DNA of 64,000 nucleotides from Saccharofermentans sp. (lineage in GTDB: Bacteria > Bacillota > Clostridia > Saccharofermentanales > Saccharofermentanaceae), in assembly GCA_024692235.1 (NCBI GenBank), contig JAILMW010000007.1, positions 62,001 to 126,000 on the forward strand. The letters are read 5' to 3'. The translations under genes were made by a program, and so were the position numbers. A model generated the notes under the pieces. The model had not been told where the DNA came from. It did not search any database and worked only from the letters and a program-made list of their open reading frames with translations. Shown here piece by piece: positions 9,828 through 17,325 of the stretch; positions within the stretch are counted from its first letter, which is position 1, and every line of letters begins with the position of its first letter.

Positions 9828-11513
9828 ATGGCAGATAATTCCAAGATTCGTATCGGTGACCTGATGGTCACTGCCGGTTATATAACCGAAGATCAATTGA
9901 AAGAAGCTCTTGCCATACAGAAACAGTCAGGCGGCAAGAGAATAGGGCAGACGCTTATCGACTTAGGGTATGTTACCGAAGCTCAGATGCTCTCGGCACT
10001 TGCAGACAGGCTTGATATGCAGCTTATCGATATCGCATCTTTCCCGGTAGATGCTGAGACTGTTCAGCTTATACCCAAGCAGATGGCCGATCAGTATCTT
10101 ATGCTTCCGGTAGCACAGGATGACAGTGGAGTTATCCTTGCTGTTAACGATCCATTAAACCTGTATGCCATAGAGGATGTCAGGCAGACCATAGGACTTC
10201 CGGTCAAGACGGTAATCGCTCAGGAGCAGCCGTTAAGAGATGCCATAGATTACCACTATGCAGGCATCAAGGCGCAGCTTGCAGCTCAGGATGCTAATGA
10301 GAATACAGCCGGCTCCAATATGGATGAGATCGTCATCGACACAAGTGCCGGCGCAGACGATGCTCCCATTATCAACCTCGTTAACTCACTCCTCGATAAG
10401 GCATTCCAGGATAATGCTTCCGATGTCCATATCGAACCATTCGAGAATAACGTTGTCGTAAGGATGCGTATCGACGGTACTCTTATCGATTACATTACGT
10501 TGCAGAAGAACGTTCAGGATTCTCTTGTTGCACGTATCAAGATCATGGGTGACATGGATATTGCCGAGCGCCGTATCCCTCAGGACGGTCACTTCAGAGT
10601 AAGGATCGCAGGGCAGATCATCAACATCCGTGTTAACGTTATTCCCACTGTTTTCGGTGAGAAGGTCGTTATGAGACTTATAATGTCCGCCGTCAATATC
10701 GATAACAATTCCACATTCGGTATGGACGAAGATTCCTATAAGAAGTTTACGACTATGCTCATGTCTCCCAACGGTCTTATCTATATCACGGGACCTACGG
10801 GTTCAGGTAAGTCCACGACTCTTTATATGGCTCTCGGATCTTTGTCCCAGAAGCCCATTAACATCAGTACCATCGAGGACCCCGTCGAGAAGAATCTTCC
10901 GAGACTCAATCAGGTACAGGTACATCCTACAGCCGGTCTTACATTCGAAGTAGGACTTCGTGCTCTCATGCGTCAGGACCCCGATGTCATAATGGTAGGT
11001 GAGACAAGAGATGCCGAGACAGCTTCTATTTCTATAAGAGCTGCCGTTACAGGTCACTTGGTCCTTTCCACATTGCATACCAACGACGCCGCATCTACAG
11101 TCGTTCGTCTTATTGACATCGGAGCCGAGCCTTATATGCTCTCATCAGCTCTCGTAGGCGTCGTAGCACAGCGCCTTATGCGTAAGGTATGTCCGTACTG
11201 CTCCAAGGTGGAACCTCTTACTGAGCGTCAGATAGAATTCGTAGGACACGATATCCCCGGTGCCAAGAAGGCAGTAGGCTGCGGTCAGTGCCACGGCTCA
11301 GGTTACTTAGGAAGAACTGCCATCCACGAAGTTCTTGTAGTAGATAAGCATATGCGAAAGCTCATCGCTCAGAATGCTGAAGCCGAGGAAATGAAGCAGT
11401 ATGCTATCCAGAACCAGAACATGAAGACTCTTAAGCAGCAGGCGATAAACCTTGTTGAAAAGGGTATAACTACCATGGAAGAACTTGAGCGTATCGCATA
11501 TTACGATGACTGA
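9828..11513 (+). CDS. pilB: Type IV pilus assembly ATPase PilB with MshEN domain
   Basis: 561 residues. The N-terminus (about 5-75) carries two copies of the MshEN signature (RIGDLMVTAGYITEDQLKEA and KRIGQTLIDLGYVTEAQ). MshEN is the c-di-GMP-binding domain first described in MshE-type ATPases. The secretion ATPase core follows: Walker A GPTGSGKSTT near 321-330, an Asp box, Walker B with the His box (VGETRDAETA, then GHLVLSTLHTND), and a zinc tetracysteine (CPYC, CGQC). PilB powers pilus extension at the cytoplasmic face. No pilT retraction ATPase is present in the window. The ribosome site GGAGGAG is clear. The stop overlaps the prepilin peptidase start. Confidence 0.95.
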   Translation: MADNSKIRIGDLMVTAGYITEDQLKEALAIQKQSGGKRIGQTLIDLGYVTEAQMLSALADRLDMQLIDIASFPVDAETVQLIPKQMADQYLMLPVAQDDSGVILAVNDPLNLYAIEDVRQTIGLPVKTVIAQEQPLRDAIDYHYAGIKAQLAAQDANENTAGSNMDEIVIDTSAGADDAPIINLVNSLLDKAFQDNASDVHIEPFENNVVVRMRIDGTLIDYITLQKNVQDSLVARIKIMGDMDIAERRIPQDGHFRVRIAGQIINIRVNVIPTVFGEKVVMRLIMSAVNIDNNSTFGMDEDSYKKFTTMLMSPNGLIYITGPTGSGKSTTLYMALGSLSQKPINISTIEDPVEKNLPRLNQVQVHPTAGLTFEVGLRALMRQDPDVIMVGETRDAETASISIRAAVTGHLVLSTLHTNDAASTVVRLIDIGAEPYMLSSALVGVVAQRLMRKVCPYCSKVEPLTERQIEFVGHDIPGAKKAVGCGQCHGSGYLGRTAIHEVLVVDKHMRKLIAQNAEAEEMKQYAIQNQNMKTLKQQAINLVEKGITTMEELERIAYYDD

Positions 11514-12102
11514 CAAGAAAGAGACAAGACTAATAAAAGACTTAAAGAGCATTCCGTCGCCGGTATTCTATATCTTTGCGGCGGTTGCTCTTTTCTGCGG
11601 CCTTTTTGTAAAGGGCTTAAATCTTCACGGTGTTGTCACAAGTATCTTTCTGATACTTCTTGTAGCATGCGCCTCAGCGGATATAAAAGACGGTATTGTT
11701 CCTGATGCAGTCCTGATCTTTATCGCACTCTTGGCACCTGTTAAGATATTGTTTCTCGAAATGCACTCTCCGGAAGTATGGATACAGCACCTTATAGGAG
11801 CGTTAATAGTATCAGTACCCATGCTTATTACAGCGATATTAATAAAGGGAGCATTCGGCGGAGGAGACATAAAGCTCATGGCAGCAGCTGGTCTTTATAT
11901 GGCTTGGGAGTCGGCCCTGGGAGGTGCTGTATTAGGCATCTGTACTGCAGGTTTATATGCCATTATTCTTATTATAATTAAGAAGGCCAATAAGTCCTCA
12001 AAGATAAGACTGGCGCCCTTTCTAGTTTATGGTTTGGCAATATTTTCGTTATATTATGAACAGCTTTTTAATAGACTGTCAATTGTGGCGCAAATGTGTT
12101 GA
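11506..12102 (+). CDS. pilD: Short prepilin peptidase (A24 family)
   Basis: 198 residues, all membrane peptidase. The two catalytic aspartates are visible in ADIKDGIVPD and in the GxGD motif FGGGDIKLMA. It lacks the N-terminal cytoplasmic methyltransferase domain of classical PilD, so it resembles short A24 peptidases (CpaA/TadV-like, or archaeal type), and N-methylation of pilins may be absent or done elsewhere. I chose the ATG at 11506, which overlaps the pilB stop (ATGACTGA) and implies translational coupling. An in-frame TTG at 11485 is possible. It presumably cleaves the pilin at 12202 and the minor pilins at 19378-20900. Confidence 0.88.
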   Translation: MTDKKETRLIKDLKSIPSPVFYIFAAVALFCGLFVKGLNLHGVVTSIFLILLVACASADIKDGIVPDAVLIFIALLAPVKILFLEMHSPEVWIQHLIGALIVSVPMLITAILIKGAFGGGDIKLMAAAGLYMAWESALGGAVLGICTAGLYAIILIIIKKANKSSKIRLAPFLVYGLAIFSLYYEQLFNRLSIVAQMC

Positions 12103-12127
12103 AAACGCCCGTTACATCGTGTAAAGT
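12099..12127 (+). promoter_or_regulatory. Probable promoter of the major pilin
   Basis: TTGAAA at 12099-12104, a 17-base spacer and TAAAGT at 12122-12127, about 68 bases before the pilin ribosome site. A separate promoter would allow the pilin to be made in excess over the machinery. Confidence 0.5.
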
Positions 12128-12201
12128 CCAAGTATAAGTTGATCGGACCTAAAAAACTCGATTAAAACTCAATCTAAAACTTGTGGAAGGTGGTGCACAT
12201 T

Positions 12202-12624
12202 ATGAAGAAGACAAGAAAGTATTCGAAGAAGGGTTTCACATTGGTAGAGCTTATCGTTGTACTTGTTATCCTTGCAGTTATGGCAGCAATGCTCGTACCC
12301 GCACTTACAGGTTACATCGATGAGGCAAGAAAGAAGAAGGACTACAATGCAGCAGCAGAAGTTCTTACAGCAGCACAGGCAGTTGTTACACAGTATTATG
12401 GAGCTAATGATCCTTGTACGGTAGCAGGCGCTAAGGCAGCAGTTACACCTGCAGCTATTCAGAAGTTTACTGGTGATCTTAATGGTTTGGCCGTACAGAA
12501 CATTACTTTCGCTGATGAGTCTGATTCTGATGGTGATGGTTTTGATTTCACAATTACTGGTATCGAGGTTTCATTTGATGACGGTGACACATACTATGAG
12601 TGGGATGGTTCCACATGGTCCTAA
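12202..12624 (+). CDS. Major type IV pilin
   Basis: 140 residues. The N-terminus MKKTRKYSKKG precedes FTLVELIVVLVILAVMAA, the standard type IV prepilin leader with Gly-1/Phe+1 and Glu+5. The mature protein is about 129 residues, with an Ala-rich helix and a small Asp/Gly-rich C-terminal domain (DESDSDGDG) that could bind calcium. No cysteines are paired. The ribosome site GGAAGGTGG before the ATG at 12202 is strong; an in-frame TTG at 12181 is less likely because it precedes that site. A strong terminator follows. Being last, with its own promoter and terminator, fits a highly expressed structural subunit. Confidence 0.93.
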   Translation: MKKTRKYSKKGFTLVELIVVLVILAVMAAMLVPALTGYIDEARKKKDYNAAAEVLTAAQAVVTQYYGANDPCTVAGAKAAVTPAAIQKFTGDLNGLAVQNITFADESDSDGDGFDFTITGIEVSFDDGDTYYEWDGSTWS

Positions 12625-12662
12625 TAGGTAGTCAATTAATCTACTAATTAATTAAACAACAG

Positions 12663-12692
12663 CAACCGGGGAGTAAATCCCCGGTTGTTCTT
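12663..12692 (+). terminator. Terminator after the pilin gene
   Basis: A perfect 10-bp stem, 12663-12672 with 12678-12687, encloses a 5-base loop and is followed by TTCTTTGTT. Confidence 0.9.
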
Positions 12693-12730
12693 TGTTAGAA
12701 TATATTTAAGTTGTTTCGGGAGGTGATCAC

Positions 12731-13576
12731 TTGTCTAATCATCAGCAGAGGATAGAAGTATTTGAAGATACATTGGACTGGATCCATTCAGATCAGGAAT
12801 TATCTGATTCCGTAATTGAAGCTAAGAAGAATACACGTGTCTACTATGAGCATGAGTATCCTTCTTTTTCACGTGAAGAGAATCCTTCGCAGAAGGTAAG
12901 TGTAAGTCCTTCCAGAAGTTTTGAAGCTGCAGTTCGCCTTCATTCTGAGTATCCTTCTGCTCGTATTGCGGTAATGAATTTTGCCAATGCATTTCATGCA
13001 GGCGGGGGAGTAACAAAGGGTAGTAGTGCTCAGGAAGAATGTCTTTGCAGGACATCTACTTTGTATCCTCTTATATATCGTAAGACATTGCGTGATTCTT
13101 TCTATAAATACCATGCTGATCGTGGTACGCCTCGTGCATCTGATTCACTTATATATACGCATGGAGTTATAGTTTGTAAGAGTGATACGGATCTTCCTGA
13201 GAGGCTTCCTCGTGAGAAGTGGATCGAAGTAGATGTTATTACTGTGGCAGCTCCTGATCTTCGTGATAAGTCTAATGAGCACTTTGATCTCATATCAGGC
13301 GGTACATATATGAGTGATGCCGAACTCTTCGGTTACCATGTACGTCGTGCTATGCATATTCTTACTTGCGCTGCGGCAGAAGGAGCAGATGTGTTGGTGC
13401 TGGGTGCATTCGGATGCGGAGCATTTCGGAATAACCCCGAGGTGGTGGCAAGTGCTTATAAGGTGGCTCTCTCTGAATTTCCTTCGGTATTTACTCATGT
13501 GGAGTTCGCAGTTTTTTGTCCGCCTAACGGAAGTAGCGAGAATTACTATGTGTTCAAAAGGGTACTAAGTTGTTGA
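12731..13576 (+). CDS. TIGR02452 family microbial-type PARG-like protein
   Basis: 281 residues matching the microbial-type poly(ADP-ribose) glycohydrolase fold, a macro-domain relative. The signature GGG-x(6-8)-QEE is present as GGGVTKGSSAQEE (about residues 95-107), preceded by VMNFANAFHAGGG and followed by CRTSTLYP. The distal nucleotide-binding loop LVLGAFGCGAFRNNPE is also conserved. Such enzymes remove ADP-ribose from proteins or degrade ADP-ribose chains; some lie in phage or defence contexts. The start is a TTG preceded by GGGAGGTGATCAC. It lies just before mazEF. The biochemical target cannot be told from sequence. Confidence 0.88.
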   Translation: MSNHQQRIEVFEDTLDWIHSDQELSDSVIEAKKNTRVYYEHEYPSFSREENPSQKVSVSPSRSFEAAVRLHSEYPSARIAVMNFANAFHAGGGVTKGSSAQEECLCRTSTLYPLIYRKTLRDSFYKYHADRGTPRASDSLIYTHGVIVCKSDTDLPERLPREKWIEVDVITVAAPDLRDKSNEHFDLISGGTYMSDAELFGYHVRRAMHILTCAAAEGADVLVLGAFGCGAFRNNPEVVASAYKVALSEFPSVFTHVEFAVFCPPNGSSENYYVFKRVLSC

Positions 13577-13578
13577 TA

Positions 13579-13616
13579 TTGAAATAGCTATATCGCTGTA
13601 GTAGTATGTATATACA
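13579..13616 (+). promoter_or_regulatory. mazEF promoter with overlapping palindrome
   Basis: TTGAAA (13579-13584), a 17-base spacer and TAGTAT (13602-13607) form a promoter. The perfect palindrome TGTATATACA (13607-13616) sits at the end of the -10 box, followed by a second half-site ATGTATATCC. This is where a MazE/MazEF autorepressor would bind. Confidence 0.5.
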
Positions 13617-13645
13617 ATGTATATCCACTTCTGGAGGTGATGCAT

Positions 13646-13882
13646 ATGACAACAACTGTACAAAAATGGGGAAACAGCCAAGGAATAAGACTTTCAAAAG
13701 AAATCTTGGCAACCGCTGATATTAATTGCGGCGATAAGGTCGATATATATGTTGCAGATGATGTAATAACTATCCGTAAGATAAAAGCTAAGAAGATAGA
13801 TCTGCTGTTTGAAAACTACAACGGTGATTATGTACCGACAGAACTTTCTTGGGGCGAACCCATAGGAGGAGAGTTATGGTAA
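13646..13882 (+). CDS. mazE: MazE-type antitoxin (AbrB/SpoVT fold)
   Basis: 78 residues. The N-terminal swapped-hairpin beta-barrel DNA-binding fold is recognisable from VQKWGNSQGIRLSKEIL and GDKVDIYV. The C-terminal tail (about 50-78: FENYNGDYVPTELSWGEP) is the region expected to cover the MazF active site. The ribosome site CTGGAGGTGA places the start at ATG 13646; GTG 13637 and ATG 13640 lie inside that site. The stop overlaps the mazF start by 7 bases (ATGGTAA). Confidence 0.93.
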   Translation: MTTTVQKWGNSQGIRLSKEILATADINCGDKVDIYVADDVITIRKIKAKKIDLLFENYNGDYVPTELSWGEPIGGELW

Positions 13883-14202
13883 ATCAAGGAGATATTATAA
13901 TAATCAATCTTGATCCAAGATCCGGTCATGAACAAGCAGGTAAGCGTCCGGCTTTGGTTGTTAGCAATGATACGTTTAATAGCAGATGCAATATAGTTCT
14001 CGCTTGTCCTATCACAAGTACGGTCAATGGTTTTCCTCTTCATGTTATTCTTGATGACAGGACTAAGACGCAAGGATCAGTGCTATGTGAACATATAAGA
14101 TCACTTGATATTGAAGCCGGAGGCTATCGTGTCGTTGAACGATTACCTTCTGATCTTCTCAGTAATGTTATTGATGTGATCAACGCTGAGATAGAAGTTT
14201 GA
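13876..14202 (+). CDS. mazF: MazF-type mRNA interferase toxin
   Basis: 108 residues, a full-length PemK/MazF: QGDIIIINLDPRSGHEQAGKRPALVVS contains the conserved GDI..ldP..GhEq.G.RPalVvs block, followed by ACPITSTVNGFPLHV and QGSVLCEHIRSLD. The conserved Arg of KRPA and the Thr/Ser of the ITS block correspond to the catalytic region. It cleaves RNA at short sequence motifs; specificity cannot be predicted here. Translation is coupled to mazE through the ATGGTAA overlap and its own AGGAGGA site. Confidence 0.93.
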   Translation: MVNQGDIIIINLDPRSGHEQAGKRPALVVSNDTFNSRCNIVLACPITSTVNGFPLHVILDDRTKTQGSVLCEHIRSLDIEAGGYRVVERLPSDLLSNVIDVINAEIEV

Positions 14203-14241
14203 ACATTTTTCCATAGTATTTGTTTGCTGATGTGTGCTTGT

Positions 14242-14259
14242 GGTATACTTGTATACAAG
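14242..14259 (+). promoter_or_regulatory. GH115 promoter and palindromic operator
   Basis: The extended -10 TGGTATACT (14241-14249) overlaps the perfect 12-bp palindrome CTTGTATACAAG (14248-14259), which would cover the transcription start. This placement fits a repressor site. Confidence 0.5.
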
Positions 14260-14283
14260 ATATGACTCAAAAGGAGTTTTACT

Positions 14284-17160
14284 ATGTCGTACATTATTTC
14301 CACTGAACTTATAAAGAGCGGTAAGATTGCTATAGTCGTAGATAAAGATCAGCCTTCGGGTGTCCGTAAGATCGCAGGTAGAGTTGCAAGCGATATGAAG
14401 GCAGTATTTGGGTTTGAACCTAAGGTCAAGACTTCAGGTAAGGTTGAATGTCCTATCGTTGTTGTTGTCGATCCTTCCTTTTCTTCCTGTCGTGAAGTAT
14501 ATGAGATCAAGGTAAACGGTTCTTCTCTTCGTATAACGGGAAGTGATAAAAGAGGTGCTATATACGGTCTTTTTAAGATATCTGAGCTTCTTGGTGTATC
14601 GCCCTTTATTGACTGGCTTGATGTACAACCTGTTCCCATGAAGGAGTATAGTTTTTCTTCTTCGTATCATTTTGTATCCAAGGAGCCTTCCGTTCGTTTC
14701 AGAGGATTCTTCATTAACGATGAATGGCCTGCTTTCGGTAATTTCTGTAATCGTAATTACGGAGGCTTTAATGCAAAAGTATATGAGCATGTATTTGAAC
14801 TTCTTTTGCGTTTGAAGGGCAATTATCTCTGGCCTGCAATGTGGTCAGCTATATTTCCGAATGACGGTCCCGGATTGGAGAATTGTATCCTCGCTGATGA
14901 ACTTGGTGTAGTAATGGGAATGAGTCACCATGAACCCTGTCTTCGTCAGGGTGAGGAATATAAGTATCTTCGCGGACCTAAGTCCAAGTATGGTGATGCT
15001 TGGAACTTCCTTACCAATGAAGAAGGTATAACTCGTTTCTGGGATGACGGACTTAAAAGAAGCGGTAAGTTCGAGAATGTTATAACTGTCGGTATGAGAG
15101 GCGAAGCCGATACTGCGATAATGGGCAAGGAAGCGACTTTGAAGGATAATATAGATCTTCTTCGTAAGGTATTAAAGACACAGAATTCCCTTATTAAGAA
15201 GAATGTTAATCCTAACCTTGATGAAGTTCCCCGTATGCTTGCTCTTTATAAGGAAGTAGAACCGTATTTCTATGGCGATTCTAAGACAAAGGGACTTATG
15301 GGAGATCCTGAGCTTGATGGTGTAACACTTATGCTTTGTGACGATAATCACGGCAATCTTCGTACAGTTCCTACGCCTGCCATGCGTTCTCATAAGGGCG
15401 GATACGGTATGTATTACCACTTTGACTACCACGGACTTCCCAGGTCATTTGAGTGGCTCAATACGACGCATCTTCCTAAGGTATGGGAGCAGATGACTAC
15501 TGCTTATGACTTCGGTATCCGTGATCTTTGGATAGTAAATGTAGGTGATGTATTCTCTAATGAGTATCCTCTGGCATATTTCCTGGATCTTGCTTATGAC
15601 TTCGATAAGTGGGGAACATCTAATCCCGACAGTGCGCGTGAATATACATCCTTACTTGTTAAGAGGAACTTCAAGGGTAAGATGACTTCATCGGAACTTA
15701 AGAAGTGCGAAGAACTTCTTCTCGGATATACCCGTATTACTTCTTCAAGCAGGACAGAAGCTCTTAACGATCTTGTGTATGCGCCTTTCGCTTACGATGA
15801 GTGCTTCGATCAGTTAGCGGCAGTAGAGTCCCTTATGGCTTCTGCTTCCAAGTTGTATTCTAAGCTGAAGGGTAATACTCGTTTTGCTTTCTACGAGCTT
15901 ATTTACCTTCCTCTTACAGCTAATCTCAATGTACAGAAGATGTGGCTTCTGACATCTCTTAACCACGGCTTTGCAAGGATCGGAAGTACATATGCCATGA
16001 CTTTGGGTAAGAAGATAAATGAGTGTATCGCTTATGACCGTGAACTTGTAGATGAGCTCCATACAATAAAGGGCGGCAAGTGGTACGGCATGGGCCTTAG
16101 TGAACATATCGGTTTCAATGCATGGTGTGAGGAGGGATGTAAGTATCCCGTTATCCATACTTTCGAACCCGGCAATAAAGAGAGGCTCCTTGTTCAAGTT
16201 AAGGGTTCTAATCAGGCTACGGAAGGTAAGTTCTGGACAGCTCGTGTTCTTGTTCTTGATTCATTCCTTGACCCTTCCTGCGATGAAGGTTCTCTTATCC
16301 TTACTACCGCAGGCTCACCCAAGGCTTCCTTTACTGTTGAAAATCCCAATAAGTTCATTACGGTATCAGAGATGTCCGGTACCGTAAAGCCTTATACTAT
16401 GAAGATACTGAAAGTTAAGATCGACCGTAAGAAGTACAAGGCAACTTCTAATACTCCCGAGATCTGTATACATAGTGCTGACGGTGCTGCCGTAGTTAAG
16501 ATACCGGTCAATACACCTGCTTCTGTCGGAGCAGGTAAGAAGGCTTCAGATACATTCTATTGGTGCGGTAAGAAGGTAGATGACTCTGAGAAGGTCATAA
16601 ATGCCAATATCTTTGACAGGTCTCTTGCTTCAGGGTGTGACTATATGAACTATATATCCATCCCTGCTGAAGCATACTCTTCTAAGACTGATTCAGCTAA
16701 GGGCGGCTTCAAGGTGATATCTGATTACAGCAGAGGAATGTCTGTAGTAAAGGCATATCCTCAGGATATCAAGTTCGGCAAGGATGCTCCTAAGTTGACT
16801 TATAAGGTCTGTGTTCCTGCTGCAGGTAAATATGAGATACGCATCTTTACTAACCCGAGTAATCCTTATTCAAGAGATAATAAGATATTCTTCGGTATAT
16901 CGGCTAATTCTTCTTCCATGAAGAAGATCAACATGGTTCCGTCTGACTTTGCGGTAGGTGACGGCAATATCCCCTGGTCTTTGGGCGTTCTTAATAATAT
17001 AAGAAGGACTGATGTAGTTCTTTCCCTGGAAGAAGGAGTTAATGAGATTAATCTCTATGCCGTAGATCCTAACTTCGTTCTTCAGAAGATAGTAATAGTA
17101 CAGGAAGATCAGAAGCTTCTTCGTTCGTACTTCGGACCTAAGAGTACTTACAGGGCCTGA
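14284..17160 (+). CDS. GH115 family alpha-1,2-glucuronidase, intracellular
   Basis: 958 residues, full length for glycoside hydrolase family 115, which removes (4-O-methyl)glucuronic acid from xylan or arabinogalactan side chains. Typical blocks are RFRGFFINDEWP (about 138-149), LKGNYLWPAMW (about 178-188), MGMSHHEPC (about 212-220) and MRGEADTAIMG. The N-terminus starts directly with a fold-like sequence and has no signal peptide or lipobox, so it should act in the cytoplasm on imported oligosaccharides. The C-terminal ~300 residues are beta-rich. The ribosome site AAAAGGAG and a palindromic operator precede it, and a terminator follows. No transporter or xylanase is nearby, so it seems a lone utilisation gene. 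The next gene is a sugar-sensor-like cyclase. Confidence 0.9.
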   Translation: MSYIISTELIKSGKIAIVVDKDQPSGVRKIAGRVASDMKAVFGFEPKVKTSGKVECPIVVVVDPSFSSCREVYEIKVNGSSLRITGSDKRGAIYGLFKISELLGVSPFIDWLDVQPVPMKEYSFSSSYHFVSKEPSVRFRGFFINDEWPAFGNFCNRNYGGFNAKVYEHVFELLLRLKGNYLWPAMWSAIFPNDGPGLENCILADELGVVMGMSHHEPCLRQGEEYKYLRGPKSKYGDAWNFLTNEEGITRFWDDGLKRSGKFENVITVGMRGEADTAIMGKEATLKDNIDLLRKVLKTQNSLIKKNVNPNLDEVPRMLALYKEVEPYFYGDSKTKGLMGDPELDGVTLMLCDDNHGNLRTVPTPAMRSHKGGYGMYYHFDYHGLPRSFEWLNTTHLPKVWEQMTTAYDFGIRDLWIVNVGDVFSNEYPLAYFLDLAYDFDKWGTSNPDSAREYTSLLVKRNFKGKMTSSELKKCEELLLGYTRITSSSRTEALNDLVYAPFAYDECFDQLAAVESLMASASKLYSKLKGNTRFAFYELIYLPLTANLNVQKMWLLTSLNHGFARIGSTYAMTLGKKINECIAYDRELVDELHTIKGGKWYGMGLSEHIGFNAWCEEGCKYPVIHTFEPGNKERLLVQVKGSNQATEGKFWTARVLVLDSFLDPSCDEGSLILTTAGSPKASFTVENPNKFITVSEMSGTVKPYTMKILKVKIDRKKYKATSNTPEICIHSADGAAVVKIPVNTPASVGAGKKASDTFYWCGKKVDDSEKVINANIFDRSLASGCDYMNYISIPAEAYSSKTDSAKGGFKVISDYSRGMSVVKAYPQDIKFGKDAPKLTYKVCVPAAGKYEIRIFTNPSNPYSRDNKIFFGISANSSSMKKINMVPSDFAVGDGNIPWSLGVLNNIRRTDVVLSLEEGVNEINLYAVDPNFVLQKIVIVQEDQKLLRSYFGPKSTYRA

Positions 17161-17185
17161 TATCCATTTTACATATATTGAGCAG

Positions 17186-17220
17186 ACGGGCAGTTTCTTG
17201 TAGGGAGCTGCCCGTTATTT
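17186..17220 (+). terminator. Terminator after GH115 gene
   Basis: An 8-bp GC-rich stem, 17186-17193 with 17208-17215, is followed by a short T-rich run (TATTTGT). Confidence 0.65.
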
Positions 17221-17273
17221 GTATCCGTAATAGATTATTCAGATATTGTTTACCTATGTGCCCATATCGTCAA

Positions 17274-17282
17274 TGTTATAAT
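17274..17282 (+). promoter_or_regulatory. Extended -10 promoter of the GGDEF gene
   Basis: TGTTATAAT at 17274-17282 lies 43 bases before the chosen start. I see no good -35 at 17 bp. The half-site CTTGTAC at 17304-17310 resembles one arm of the GH115 operator. Confidence 0.5.
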
Positions 17283-17325
17283 CAAGACAGTTAGGAGTTG
17301 TGGCTTGTACATCCGGAGGGTGTGT

